Assembly: GCA_947478315.1 (NCBI GenBank)
Contig: CANJWF010000004.1
Span: 1-21,008 of the forward strand
From: Sphingobacteriaceae bacterium
Lineage (GTDB): Bacteria; Bacteroidota; Bacteroidia; Sphingobacteriales; Sphingobacteriaceae
Length of the DNA: 21,008 bases
Direction of reading: 5' to 3'
Positions 1 through 8,800 of this stretch are shown here, piece by piece. The translations under genes and the position numbers were made by a program. Under the pieces are notes generated by a model. That model searched no databases. It had not been told where the DNA came from and saw only the letters and a list, made by a program, of their open reading frames with translations. Within the stretch, counting starts at the first letter, position 1. Every line of letters begins with the position of its first letter.

Positions 1-37
1 CTTTCAAAGACAAATATTCAGCGACGAGCTTTTTTTG

Positions 38-66
38 CTACTTTTTTTCGCGGAGAAAAAAAGTAG
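38..66. repeat. 12-bp perfect inverted repeat (hairpin) downstream of nuoD
   Basis: Left arm ctactttttttc (38-49) and right arm gaaaaaaagtag (55-66) are exact reverse complements around the 5-nt loop gcgga. It lies 32 nt beyond the nuoD stop. No U-run follows the stem on either strand, so it is not a textbook intrinsic terminator. It may attenuate or process the nuo transcript, or be a dispersed palindromic repeat. The rest of 1-97 shows nothing else recognisable, and the gene further left is outside the window. Confidence 0.5.
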
Positions 67-97
67 AGATAAGTGCGATGGACTTTTTGAGGGTCGA

Positions 98-1282
98 CTA
101 CCTATCCACCTCCCCCAACACGATATCAATAGACCCCAAAATAGCCACTAAATCTGCCATCAGCACGTCTTTACCCAATTCCGATAAGACAGATAAATTA
201 TTAAAACTAGGCGCACGCACTTTTACCCGTTTGGGAATTTCCGTCTTTCCATCGGCAACAAAATAAAAACCCAATTCTCCTTTCGGATTTTCAGCCCTTA
301 CATAATAATCTTGAGCCTTCGGTATAATTTTACGTGGAAGTTTTGCCCGCGGGTCAAAATCAGGCGTACGCTTTAATTCTTTAGTTAAACGCTCCAAGCA
401 CTGCTCCACCATTTTCAACGACTCACGCATTTCATCTACACGAACTTTAAATCTATCCCAACAATCGCCCACTTGACCCATCAAACCCGTACCTATCGGA
501 ATAGCAAAATCTAATTCAGGATAAACAGAATAGCCATCCACCCTACGTAAATCCCACTTCAAACCCGATGCACGCAACATCGGCCCAGAGCAACCATACG
601 CAATCGCCGTATCTAAAGGTAGCACTCCCACATTCGCTGTTCTATCAATAAACAATCGATTGTCGGTAAGCAACATATCTAACTCATCCAATTTAGGTCT
701 GAAATAGGTAATAAATTCTGCACAACGCTGTTCAAAATCAACAGGTAAATCGTAAAAAAGTCCTCCGACCCAAATGTAGTTATACAACATTCTAGCTCCA
801 GAAGCCCATTCTAACAAATTCATAATATGCTCTCTATCTCTGAAACACCACATAAACGGAGTAAATGCGCCAATATCAATACCATAAGTACCTATCGCAA
901 TTAAATGAGAGGCAATCCTATTCAACTCACAAACTAGCACCCGAATATATTCCACTCGCTTAGGAATATCCTGCTCTATGCCCAACATACGCTCTACCCC
1001 CATCACAAAAGCATGGTTATTATTCATAGACGCCAAATAATCCAGCCTATCCGTAAAAGGAATAATTTGTTGATAAGTTAAAGCCTCACAATGTTTTTCA
1101 AAACAACGATGTAAATATCCTAAATGAGGAATCACTTCTTTAACTACCTCGCCATCCATAATCAATTCCAAACGCAAAACGCCATGCGTAGAGGGATGCT
1201 GTGGACCCATCTGCAACACCATTTCCTGTGGTTGCAAACGTTGTAGCCGTTGTCGATATTTTTCTAAAGCCCTATTTTGCAC
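98..1282 (-). CDS. nuoD: NADH-quinone oxidoreductase subunit D
   Basis: This is the 49-kDa subunit of the peripheral arm of respiratory complex I. Together with NuoB it forms the quinone-binding pocket, on the cytoplasmic face of the inner membrane. The 394-residue product has the family signature MGPQHPSTHG at residues 25-34 and the usual ending GSIDIVLGEVDR, so it is full length. The fold derives from the NiFe-hydrogenase large subunit, but the nickel-binding cysteines are not expected here. The start is GTG (1280-1282), one base after the nuoC TGA. An ATG overlapping that stop is in another frame and closes quickly, so the GTG start and translational coupling to nuoC are favoured. Genes for the other Nuo subunits are not visible and may lie to the left. 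Confidence 0.97.
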   Translation of the reverse strand: MQNRALEKYRQRLQRLQPQEMVLQMGPQHPSTHGVLRLELIMDGEVVKEVIPHLGYLHRCFEKHCEALTYQQIIPFTDRLDYLASMNNNHAFVMGVERMLGIEQDIPKRVEYIRVLVCELNRIASHLIAIGTYGIDIGAFTPFMWCFRDREHIMNLLEWASGARMLYNYIWVGGLFYDLPVDFEQRCAEFITYFRPKLDELDMLLTDNRLFIDRTANVGVLPLDTAIAYGCSGPMLRASGLKWDLRRVDGYSVYPELDFAIPIGTGLMGQVGDCWDRFKVRVDEMRESLKMVEQCLERLTKELKRTPDFDPRAKLPRKIIPKAQDYYVRAENPKGELGFYFVADGKTEIPKRVKVRAPSFNNLSVLSELGKDVLMADLVAILGSIDIVLGEVDR

Positions 1283-1283
1283 A

Positions 1284-1802
1284 TCAATGAGTTATTGTTG
1301 ATTCAATACGAATACCATGATACGTTTCAGCAGGTTTATAATCTTTTCTAAGCGGATATCCTTCCCAATCATCTGGCAGCAAAATTCGTCTCAAATCGGG
1401 ATGGTTAGAGAAAAAAACACCCAATAAATCATACACTTCACGTTCATGCCACTCTGCGGTTCTCCATACCGAACTCACACTCGACACCTCAGGCAAAAAA
1501 GATGAATTTCTATCAACATCTACCCAAATTTTTAATACTAATTGATGCCCATACGGAACAGAATATAAATGATACACCACCCCCAACAAATTATTTTCAG
1601 CACCTCCATCGACACCCGATAAACACGATAAAGAATCGAAATAAAGTTCCTGATGATTTCTCAAAAACAAACACACATCCACTATCTGTTTAGGCTCGAT
1701 AAGTAGTGCCGATTGTAAACCAACTGTTTCCTCTCCCAATACCACGCCATCCCCAAAATGGCGAATGAGTAAATCTCTTATGTTAGAAAATGACTGGCAC
1801 AT
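1284..1802 (-). CDS. nuoC: NADH-quinone oxidoreductase subunit C
   Basis: This is the 30-kDa subunit of complex I, which packs against NuoD in the hydrophilic arm. The 172-residue product carries the family hallmark near its C-terminus: EREVYDLLG at 120-128, then HPDLRRILLPDDWEGYPLRKDY at 134-155 (shown here in pieces: HPDLRR, DDWEGYP, LRKDY). It is a separate protein rather than the NuoC-NuoD fusion of enterobacteria. The ATG start (1800-1802) is preceded by an A/T-rich stretch without a Shine-Dalgarno. The neighbour upstream in the transcript is pdxH, not nuoB, with a 73-nt gap that contains no convincing promoter, so it is probably read from the pdxH promoter. Confidence 0.96.
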   Translation of the reverse strand: MCQSFSNIRDLLIRHFGDGVVLGEETVGLQSALLIEPKQIVDVCLFLRNHQELYFDSLSCLSGVDGGAENNLLGVVYHLYSVPYGHQLVLKIWVDVDRNSSFLPEVSSVSSVWRTAEWHEREVYDLLGVFFSNHPDLRRILLPDDWEGYPLRKDYKPAETYHGIRIESTITH

Positions 1803-1875
1803 CGTTTTGTATTTTAAAACACTGAATAAAAATAATTTAACAATAAAATATTCGGATTTTATGCTATCGCCTAAA

Positions 1876-2538
1876 TTATGGAGAAAGCCGCGAAATAGTC
1901 CAATCTTTACCTAATGCCATCTGTTCAAACACAATTCTGTCGTGCAAACGTGCAGGCCTACCTTGCCAAAATTCAAATCGTTGCGGCTTCAGTAAATACC
2001 CCCCCCAATAATCCGGCATCGGAATAATAGATTCATTATCAAATTTTTGGGTAAAATATACTAATTGTTGCTCCAAAATTGCTCTACTATCTAAACGCAC
2101 ATCCTGACGAGAAACCCATGCGCCTATCTGACTTTCACGAGGACGTTCATGAAAATACGCTACCGACTCCTCATAACTCAATCGCTCAATCGGCCCCTCG
2201 ATAGTTACCTGACGCTCCAAATCGAGCCAAAAAAACAACATAGTGGCGAAAGAATTTTCTGCTAATTCTCTTCCTTTACGACTTTCATAATTGGTGAAAA
2301 AAGAAAAACCTCGTTCGTCAAACCCTTTAAGCAACAAAGTCCGAGCCGAAGGTTTTCCTTTCAAATCGGCAGTAGCCAAGGTCATCGCATTAGGTTCCTT
2401 AACGCCCCCTTGCAAAGCCTCATCAAACCATTGTTGAAATTGAACCATAGGATTAACATGAATGTCATTTTCCGACAAAGAAGCCGAACGATATTCTTGC
2501 CTCAAATGCTGAATATCTTTTTTAGTTGAAAGATTCAT
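1876..2538 (-). CDS. pdxH: Pyridoxamine/pyridoxine 5'-phosphate oxidase
   Basis: This FMN-dependent enzyme oxidises pyridoxamine or pyridoxine 5'-phosphate to pyridoxal 5'-phosphate with O2, in the last step or salvage branch of vitamin B6 synthesis. The cytosolic 220-residue product is normal for the family. Visible hallmarks are SARTLLLKGFDERGF (64-78), FTNYESRKGREL (81-92) around the FMN phosphate, ERPRESQIGAW (131-141), WGGYLLKP (178-185), EFWQGRPARLHDR (189-201) and the terminal SRLSP. The coding strand has a run of eight G within the WGG codons (plus-strand C8 at 1999-2006), a possible slippage site in a conserved motif, although the frame is intact here. It is preceded by a strong Bacteroidota-type promoter and followed by nuoC and nuoD on the same strand. 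Confidence 0.96.
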   Translation of the reverse strand: MNLSTKKDIQHLRQEYRSASLSENDIHVNPMVQFQQWFDEALQGGVKEPNAMTLATADLKGKPSARTLLLKGFDERGFSFFTNYESRKGRELAENSFATMLFFWLDLERQVTIEGPIERLSYEESVAYFHERPRESQIGAWVSRQDVRLDSRAILEQQLVYFTQKFDNESIIPMPDYWGGYLLKPQRFEFWQGRPARLHDRIVFEQMALGKDWTISRLSP

Positions 2539-2564
2539 AACTTATTTGAATTATTGGTCTGTAG

Positions 2565-2595
2565 CAAACCTAATGAGTAGCATTTGATAGAACAA
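2565..2595 (-). promoter_or_regulatory. Bacteroidota-type promoter of pdxH(-nuoC-nuoD)
   Basis: Read on the minus strand: TTG (2595-2593), exactly 20 nt, then TAGGTTTG (2572-2565). This matches the sigma-A consensus of Bacteroidota (TTG-N19/20-TAnnTTTG). Transcription would start near 2559, giving a leader of about 20 nt before the pdxH ATG at 2538. Two imperfect copies of a 12-mer (aatgagtagcat at 2572-2583 and aatgagcagtat at 2594-2605, 10 of 12 identical, 22 nt apart) cover the promoter. They may be chance or a tandem operator. Confidence 0.65.
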
Positions 2596-2620
2596 TGAGC
2601 AGTATCATGAAATCATCCCA

Positions 2621-3775
2621 TCAAATAATACGCTTAACGCAACGCTCATCCCATTGAATACATACCACACCTGGCTGCTTCCCCCCATCGAACGAACCCA
2701 ATCGATTACTGAGTCCTAAAAAATCAGCTCCATTCAACGTAGCCCAGCACAACAATTCCGACAACGGAACATGAGCATACGCATTACGAATGGCAACAAT
2801 TTCATCCCAAATAGACAACGTACCATTCGATGCCAAACTATCCGTCCCCAATACCAATTTCACTTTCGAGGCTCGCAACAAATCAATATCAGGCAATCGG
2901 TTTTCAATATACAAATTCGCCTTAGGACATAAGGCCCAAAACAATTGATCAAATGCTCGTTCCGCAAAGCTAATATCTTCGTTGGACGTAAAAGTATTAT
3001 GTACCAATAATAATTTGGTCGACGACGACAAATAAGGCAAATACGTTTGTAACGAACTTTTACCCGATGCCTTAAAAAAACTAACATCTATGCCAAAAAA
3101 ATCATACAGATTCAAAAAATCACCTTCTCGATTTTGAAAAAAAAGATTTTCCTGTGCTGTCTCCTGATTATGAATGCTCAATAAACCATCTATCCCATTC
3201 AATCCATTATTAATCAAATTGAATAATTCTTCAGACACCGAATACGGAGCATGTGCCGTCATAGAATAAGACAATGGCGACAGTGCCTGTCCCACTTCTA
3301 CACCTACATCAAAAATAGCTTGCGCGCGCTCAGGCAAAAAGCCAAAAAGCTCCACAAAACTGTGATAATAAATAGAAGAAGTTAATTTCACCGCCCGAGA
3401 AACCGCAGAATTAACAACATCTCCAACAGCAACAATACCTGCATCATACATCATTTTATCCGCACGCTGCATAGCATCCAATATCACTTCCAACTCAAAG
3501 CCATTCCGCAACGACTGCACTTGCTTAATAAAAGAAACCAAGCCCCTAGATTTTGCAACATGCCCCCGCAAATGCGAAAGTTCTAAGTGGCAATGTGCAT
3601 TCACAAAACCAGGACACAAAGAGCCTGCAAAATACTCTATCCCAAGCTCATTCCTGTCCCACTCGTCCTCTTTCAAAACCGACAACACAACACCCGTATC
3701 ACTCAGCACGAGCATTCCATTAAAAATAGGCTCCGATGTAATTGGATAAATACAATCTGCAACTAATTTTCTCAT
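2621..3775 (-). CDS. Amidohydrolase-superfamily deaminase, aminodeoxyfutalosine-deaminase-like
   Basis: This is a metal-dependent hydrolase of the ATZ/TRZ and SAH-deaminase branch of the amidohydrolase superfamily. Seen in the 384-residue sequence: the β1 metal site PGFVNAHCHLELSHLRG (H61, H63), HAPYSVS (H175), IHNQETAQE (H202, E205), LLLVHNT (H259) and LGTDSLASN with the catalytic Asp D312. This set points to an aminated-purine or nucleoside deaminase. Related Bacteroidota proteins are often annotated as aminodeoxyfutalosine deaminase of the futalosine route to menaquinone, which would fit a location next to complex I genes. That substrate is inferred, not shown. Other options are a guanine/cytosine-type deaminase or SAH deaminase. 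The ATG at 3773-3775 gives the expected short β-sandwich strands before the barrel. Transcription is divergent from rlmN. Confidence 0.8.
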   Translation of the reverse strand: MRKLVADCIYPITSEPIFNGMLVLSDTGVVLSVLKEDEWDRNELGIEYFAGSLCPGFVNAHCHLELSHLRGHVAKSRGLVSFIKQVQSLRNGFELEVILDAMQRADKMMYDAGIVAVGDVVNSAVSRAVKLTSSIYYHSFVELFGFLPERAQAIFDVGVEVGQALSPLSYSMTAHAPYSVSEELFNLINNGLNGIDGLLSIHNQETAQENLFFQNREGDFLNLYDFFGIDVSFFKASGKSSLQTYLPYLSSSTKLLLVHNTFTSNEDISFAERAFDQLFWALCPKANLYIENRLPDIDLLRASKVKLVLGTDSLASNGTLSIWDEIVAIRNAYAHVPLSELLCWATLNGADFLGLSNRLGSFDGGKQPGVVCIQWDERCVKRII

Positions 3776-3942
3776 TTAATTTCACAACATACATTAAGTA
3801 ACTAACCCTACAAGAACTTACTTGAACATTAAAACAACACACAAATGTCACGTTCAATTCATTATTTCGATTTCTCTTAAGTTTACGAGTAGTTGAAAGA
3901 TTTTCATCACCCCTTATATAACCACTTAATTATTGATTTCAG

Positions 3943-3950
3943 TACATTTG
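3943..3950 (+). promoter_or_regulatory. -7 element of rlmN, implying a near-leaderless mRNA
   Basis: tacatttg matches TAnnTTTG in every fixed position and ends only 6 nt before the rlmN ATG (3957). No TTG is present 19-20 nt upstream, so the -33 box is poor. If it is used, the transcript starts at or within a few bases of the start codon. The rest of the 3776-3956 divergent gap is A/T-rich, with no other clear motif. The promoter of the amidohydrolase on the opposite strand could not be placed; gacatttg on the minus strand near 3845 is one base off consensus. Confidence 0.5.
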
Positions 3951-3956
3951 CACTAA

Positions 3957-5021
3957 ATGGAATCAGCTACATTAAAAACAGACATTCGCAGTCTCACATT
4001 AGAAACCTTAAAAGAACAATTTTCTGCATTAGGAGAAAAGCCCTATAGAGCGCAACAAGTTTACGAATGGCTTTGGAAAAAATCGACAACTGATTTCGAA
4101 AAAATGACGAATCTATCCAAAGTACTTCAACAAAAACTCACAGAACAATTCGTTATCAATAAGGTTGACATACACAAGGCTCAATTCAGCAACGATGGAA
4201 CTATTAAAAGTAGTTTCAAATTACACGACCAACATTTAGTAGAAGGTGTATTGATTCCCAAAGAAGACCGGATGACGGCCTGCGTATCCTCCCAGGTAGG
4301 CTGTAGCCTCACTTGCAAATTTTGCGCAACCGGATACATGGAAAGAAAAAGAAACTTAAATGCTGATGAAATCTATGACCAAGTAGCTTTAATTGCTCAG
4401 CAAGCCCAAGAAAAGTTCCAAAAAAACCTTAGTAACGTTGTATATATGGGAATGGGCGAACCCTTACTAAACTATGCCAATGTAATACGCTCAGTAGAAC
4501 TCATTACCTCACACCAAGGATTAGGAATGGCTCCTAAACGTATCACAGTATCCACAGCAGGTATCGCCAAAATGATTAAAAAATTAGGCGATGACCAAGT
4601 AAAATTTAATCTAGCACTTTCACTACATGCAGCAAATGACCAAAAGAGAAACGAAATAATGCCCATCAACCAACAAAATTCTCTCCAAGCCTTAACAGAA
4701 GCGTTAAAACATTATTTCATCAAAACCAAAAATCCAGTTACCTACGAATACATCATCTTTAACAATTTCAACGACACATTAACCGATGCACAAGAATTAG
4801 CCCAATTCTGTAAACATCTTCCATGTAAAGTAAATATTATCGAATATAACCCCATTTCATTTGCCGATTTCACAAACACAACAGAAAACAAAACCACTAG
4901 CTTCGCTAACTATCTTCGCAATAAAGGCATTCAAACCAACGTTAGGCATAGTAGAGGCAAAGACATTGATGCTGCTTGTGGACAGTTAGCCCTTAAAAAC
5001 AATGATTCACTACCTGCGTGA
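3957..5021 (+). CDS. rlmN: Dual-specificity 23S rRNA/tRNA adenine C2-methyltransferase RlmN
   Basis: This radical-SAM enzyme methylates C2 of A2503 in 23S rRNA and of A37 in some tRNAs, using a methyl-cysteine intermediate. The 354-residue product shows the [4Fe-4S] motif C116-SLT-C120-KF-C123, the SAM-binding GMGEPLLN segment, and the C-terminal GKDIDAACGQL with the methyl-carrying Cys341. An N-terminal helical domain (about 1-95) precedes the barrel, as in the family. All catalytic residues are present. Its 3' end overlaps comF by 20 nt, which suggests translational coupling. It is distinguished from Cfr only by overall resemblance and its housekeeping context, but RlmN is far more likely. 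Confidence 0.96.
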   Translation: MESATLKTDIRSLTLETLKEQFSALGEKPYRAQQVYEWLWKKSTTDFEKMTNLSKVLQQKLTEQFVINKVDIHKAQFSNDGTIKSSFKLHDQHLVEGVLIPKEDRMTACVSSQVGCSLTCKFCATGYMERKRNLNADEIYDQVALIAQQAQEKFQKNLSNVVYMGMGEPLLNYANVIRSVELITSHQGLGMAPKRITVSTAGIAKMIKKLGDDQVKFNLALSLHAANDQKRNEIMPINQQNSLQALTEALKHYFIKTKNPVTYEYIIFNNFNDTLTDAQELAQFCKHLPCKVNIIEYNPISFADFTNTTENKTTSFANYLRNKGIQTNVRHSRGKDIDAACGQLALKNNDSLPA

Positions 5022-5700
5022 CTTCATCTCATTAATCTATCCCGAACTCTGTAACTGTTGTGGGCAGAACCTACACCACAATGAAACCATTATTTGCACA
5101 CATTGCCTTGCTCAGCTTCCCGTCAGAAACGACCACCAAAATTCTCAAAATGAATTATTACAACTTTTTTGGGGAAGAGTTCCTTTAAAAGGAGCTTTCG
5201 CCTATTTAGATTTTAAAAAAGGAAGTAAAATTCAAACACTGTTACACAGGCTCAAATATCAACAACAAGCCGCAATAGGCATTTGGCTAGGATTTCAGCA
5301 TGGACTACTCCTGAAAGAAAACCCTATTTATCAAAAAATTGACTACATTATCCCTGTACCCTTACACCACAGCAAAGAAAAATTACGGACCTATAACCAA
5401 AGTCAAAAATACGCCGAAGGACTAGCATTAGCTACTCAAAAAACGGTAAGCATAAACCATCTAATACGTACACATGCAGGTTTGTCTCAGACACAGAAAA
5501 CAAGAATGGAACGTATCAGCGATACAAAGTCAATATTCACCTTCAAGAATAATCAAAACATGAACAACAAACATCTGCTATTAGTTGATGACATCATTAC
5601 CACCGGTGCCACCATAGAAGCCTGTTGCACCGAAATACTCAAGAACACCCCCAACATCACCTTAAGTGTAGCTACGATTGCACTAACAAAAGACCTTTAA
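5002..5700 (+). CDS. comF: ComF-family phosphoribosyltransferase-like protein
   Basis: The 232-residue protein has an N-terminal double-cysteine zinc-finger-like segment (C17, C19, C20, C32, C35) followed by a type-I phosphoribosyltransferase fold. The PRPP-binding loop is LLLVDDIITTGAT at 192-204. The IPVPLHHSKEKLRTYNQSQ segment is also typical of ComF (GntX). Family members are needed for, or linked to, DNA uptake in transformable bacteria, but the enzymatic activity is unknown. The ATG at 5002 lies within the rlmN 3' end. No other competence gene is visible here. A 128-nt gap follows, with a weak, off-consensus -7-like taatttg at 5763-5769 before the next gene. Confidence 0.88.
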   Translation: MIHYLRDFISLIYPELCNCCGQNLHHNETIICTHCLAQLPVRNDHQNSQNELLQLFWGRVPLKGAFAYLDFKKGSKIQTLLHRLKYQQQAAIGIWLGFQHGLLLKENPIYQKIDYIIPVPLHHSKEKLRTYNQSQKYAEGLALATQKTVSINHLIRTHAGLSQTQKTRMERISDTKSIFTFKNNQNMNNKHLLLVDDIITTGATIEACCTEILKNTPNITLSVATIALTKDL

Positions 5701-5828
5701 CTAATAAACAACATATCTATCTTCCATAAACTACAATAGCAAGTTTTTTTGTAAATTAGTTGTAATTTGCGACTGTAAAATCTAACACGAGAACGGTGAC
5801 CAATATTGAGCACTAATTTGATTGAATC

Positions 5829-8800
5829 ATGAGACGAATTGCTACAAAAATCATACTGATAATTTTATTTTTTTGCACTTATATGCCTTATTCTGAAGCA
5901 CAAACGCAAAAAAAATATTTCATTGAAGCATTTTTGGGAGCTTATCAGAGTAGTACTCCAATATCCGACGCTACCTCTCCTGCCAATCCCTTAACACTAA
6001 ACATAGTTAATCCCTATCAGATTACGACAGATAATAGTGGAAATATTTATGTAGCAGAACGGGGAGCAGGAGGCACAGGGCATAGAATACGTAAGTACGA
6101 TGCCGCCACACATTCAGTAACAATTGTTGCAGGCTCAGGACTAACAAGTCCTAACAACATGACAGATGGCATGTTTGCAACGTCTGCAAATATAACTTTC
6201 CCTTCTGGATTAGCTGTCAGTCCAGACAATAAATGGCTATATTTTACCGAAGGTACCAAGCACACCATTAGACGCATTCTGATAGATGCCAGTGATGCTA
6301 CCAATGTCGGAAAAATGGAATTAGTTGCGGGGACATACAACAATAGTGGCGCAATTGACGGAAACGGAGATATCGCAAGATTTAACAAACCAGAGGGTAT
6401 TTACTTTGACCAATCGGGTAACTTATACGTAGCAGATTTTGTCAATGGCAGAGTCAGAAAAATTTCGGGATTAAATTCCTCATTCGGAGCAGCCACTAAC
6501 CGCTCAGGATTAACAGTAACCACCATCATAGGAGCAGCAGCAGGAGATCCTTCAACCAACGGAATATCTCCCCTAAGTGCATCTTTACAAGGTGTATTCA
6601 GCATCGCCATAGACAATAATTCGAACATTTATTTCACAGAACAAATAACAGGACGAATAAGAATGTTATCCGTTAATACACAAACTATTAATGGCATACC
6701 ATACGATAAGGACAAACTTTACATCATAGCAGGTAACGGAACTTTAGCCAATAGTGTAGAAGGGCAAGGAGCATTGACAAGTTCTATCAATGAACCAAGA
6801 GGGCTATACGTTTACAATACTAACACCAATACGGTAAACATATTTTTCTGTGAATATGGTGCTCAAAAAATCATCAAACTGGATGGAGCCGACAACAAGT
6901 TATATAATATAGCGGGAACGGAAAATAATTCAGGCTACTCGGGAAATAATGGTTTAGCAACTGCTGCATTGATTAATCACCCCACTCATATTTTGTTCAG
7001 CAATGGCATAGGATATTTCAGCGATGCTGACAACAACACCATTAGAGCGCTTACCTCGTGTAAACTAAATAAATCTACTTATAGTAATACGTGTTTAGGT
7101 TTCAATGCCTATTTTCATGTATATACACCCATAACTGTCACTAGCTATAACTGGTATGATTTTAATAACGGTTCTCCTCAAACACTCTTACAAACAACCG
7201 AAACATGTACAATTGCTAACGTAAACACCAGTCAGAATTTAAAAGCATATTACTGTGTCGCGATAACACCAGACTGCGGAAATGTAACAAGTACCATATT
7301 CACCTTAACCGTAACTCCGCTCCCAAGCATTCTAGTAAATCCCACTACCTACACAATTTGTCCGAATAGCAATGCAAATTTCAGTATTACAGCATCTGGA
7401 ACCACATTACTCTATCAATGGCAACAAAAATTATTAGGATTTTCAACATTTTCTGATATTCCAGGAGCAAACTCATCTGCGTACACAGTTTCGAATGTTG
7501 GAACAGCATACAATGGCTTTCAATATAAATGTAGAATAAGCGAACAGTGTGGATCTTCCACTAGTGCATGGGTAGACAGCAACAGCGCCACACTCAATGT
7601 ACCAAACGAAAACGCTCCTAACATCATACAAGCTCCGCCACCAAATGTCTCCGTTTGCGCACAGGCTTCACTCAATTTAGCACTAACAGGCACAGGAGGA
7701 GGACTTAGTTATCATTGGGAGATTGAAACAGTAGCCAATAATAGTACCTACACAAGCACTGGAAACAATTCGTCCACACTGTCTTCTTTAGCGAATATAG
7801 CAGACGATAGTAAACGTATTCGTTGTATTCTAACAAATTCATGCGGAACATACACTTCTACACTAGTAGCACTAAGTGTAAAAGAATCTCCCTCTCAACT
7901 CTCCTACTCTGGAGATATCACATTATGCGCCACACAAAGTGGAATGTTCTCGGTAACATTTACGGCTCCATCAAGCGGATCTCTAACTTATAGGTGGGAA
8001 GTAGATCAAAACAATGGTCAAGGTTTTCAAAGCGCACCTCCAAACTATACCTTACAATCTTACGCTATTAATTCAGCATTAATCAGTCAAAATGGATTTA
8101 ATTATAGATGTATAGGCATATTTACTAATCAATGTACAGCTACTTCTACTTCCATGAGACTAGGCGTAAGTAATGCTTTAGCATTTACTCAGCAACCTCC
8201 TCCTAGCGTACTGGGCTGTACCAACCAAACAACAACTATTGGTATAGTAGCCACTGGCGACAATGTAAATTACCAATGGTACTATTCCACAGATAACGGA
8301 GCAAGTTATTTACCTGTTGCAGGTACAAGCACCAATACACTTTTAACCCTGCCAAATATTACCCTTAGTCAAGCTAACTATCGTTATAAATGTCAAATTA
8401 GTAACGGCTGTGGTAGCAATACCAGTACGATAGCCACACTAAATGTGCAAGAAACCCCCACAATAACTACACAACCACAAAATCAGGTCATTTGCGCTGG
8501 AGCAAGTATCACATTTACCTTAAACGCAAATGGGATGGGAGTTATTTCCTGTCAATGGCAACAAAAATTGAATAACTCTCCTATTTTTCAAAATGTTTCG
8601 AATCAATTTAATTATAACATTAGCAATGTTTCTTCCGATTTAAATCAATCGCAATATTTGGCTATTGCAACCTCCAATGGCTGTTCTGTTACCAGCACTA
8701 TAGCGTCATTAACCGTCAATAGCAGTGCAACAATTACATTACAACCCAATATCACAAACACAAAATGCACAGGCAATAACTGCGTTCTTAAAATAGAAGG

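Noticed and set aside
78..266. 62-codon plus-strand ORF over the 3' end of nuoD
   Set aside because: It lies antisense within a strongly recognised nuoD and resembles no known family; a shadow frame.
1803..1875. Separate nuoC promoter
   Set aside because: On the minus strand the best match is tattttta, lacking the final G and any TTG at 19-20 nt; not convincing.
5763..5769. Promoter taatttg before the giant gene
   Set aside because: It is one base short of the TAnnTTTG spacing, and the nearest TTG is only 11 nt upstream, so it is not supported as a separate promoter feature.
6047..6628. Minus-strand ORFs of 113 and 75 codons inside the giant gene
   Set aside because: They are antisense to the NHL propeller coding region, whose motifs are clear, and show no domain of their own.
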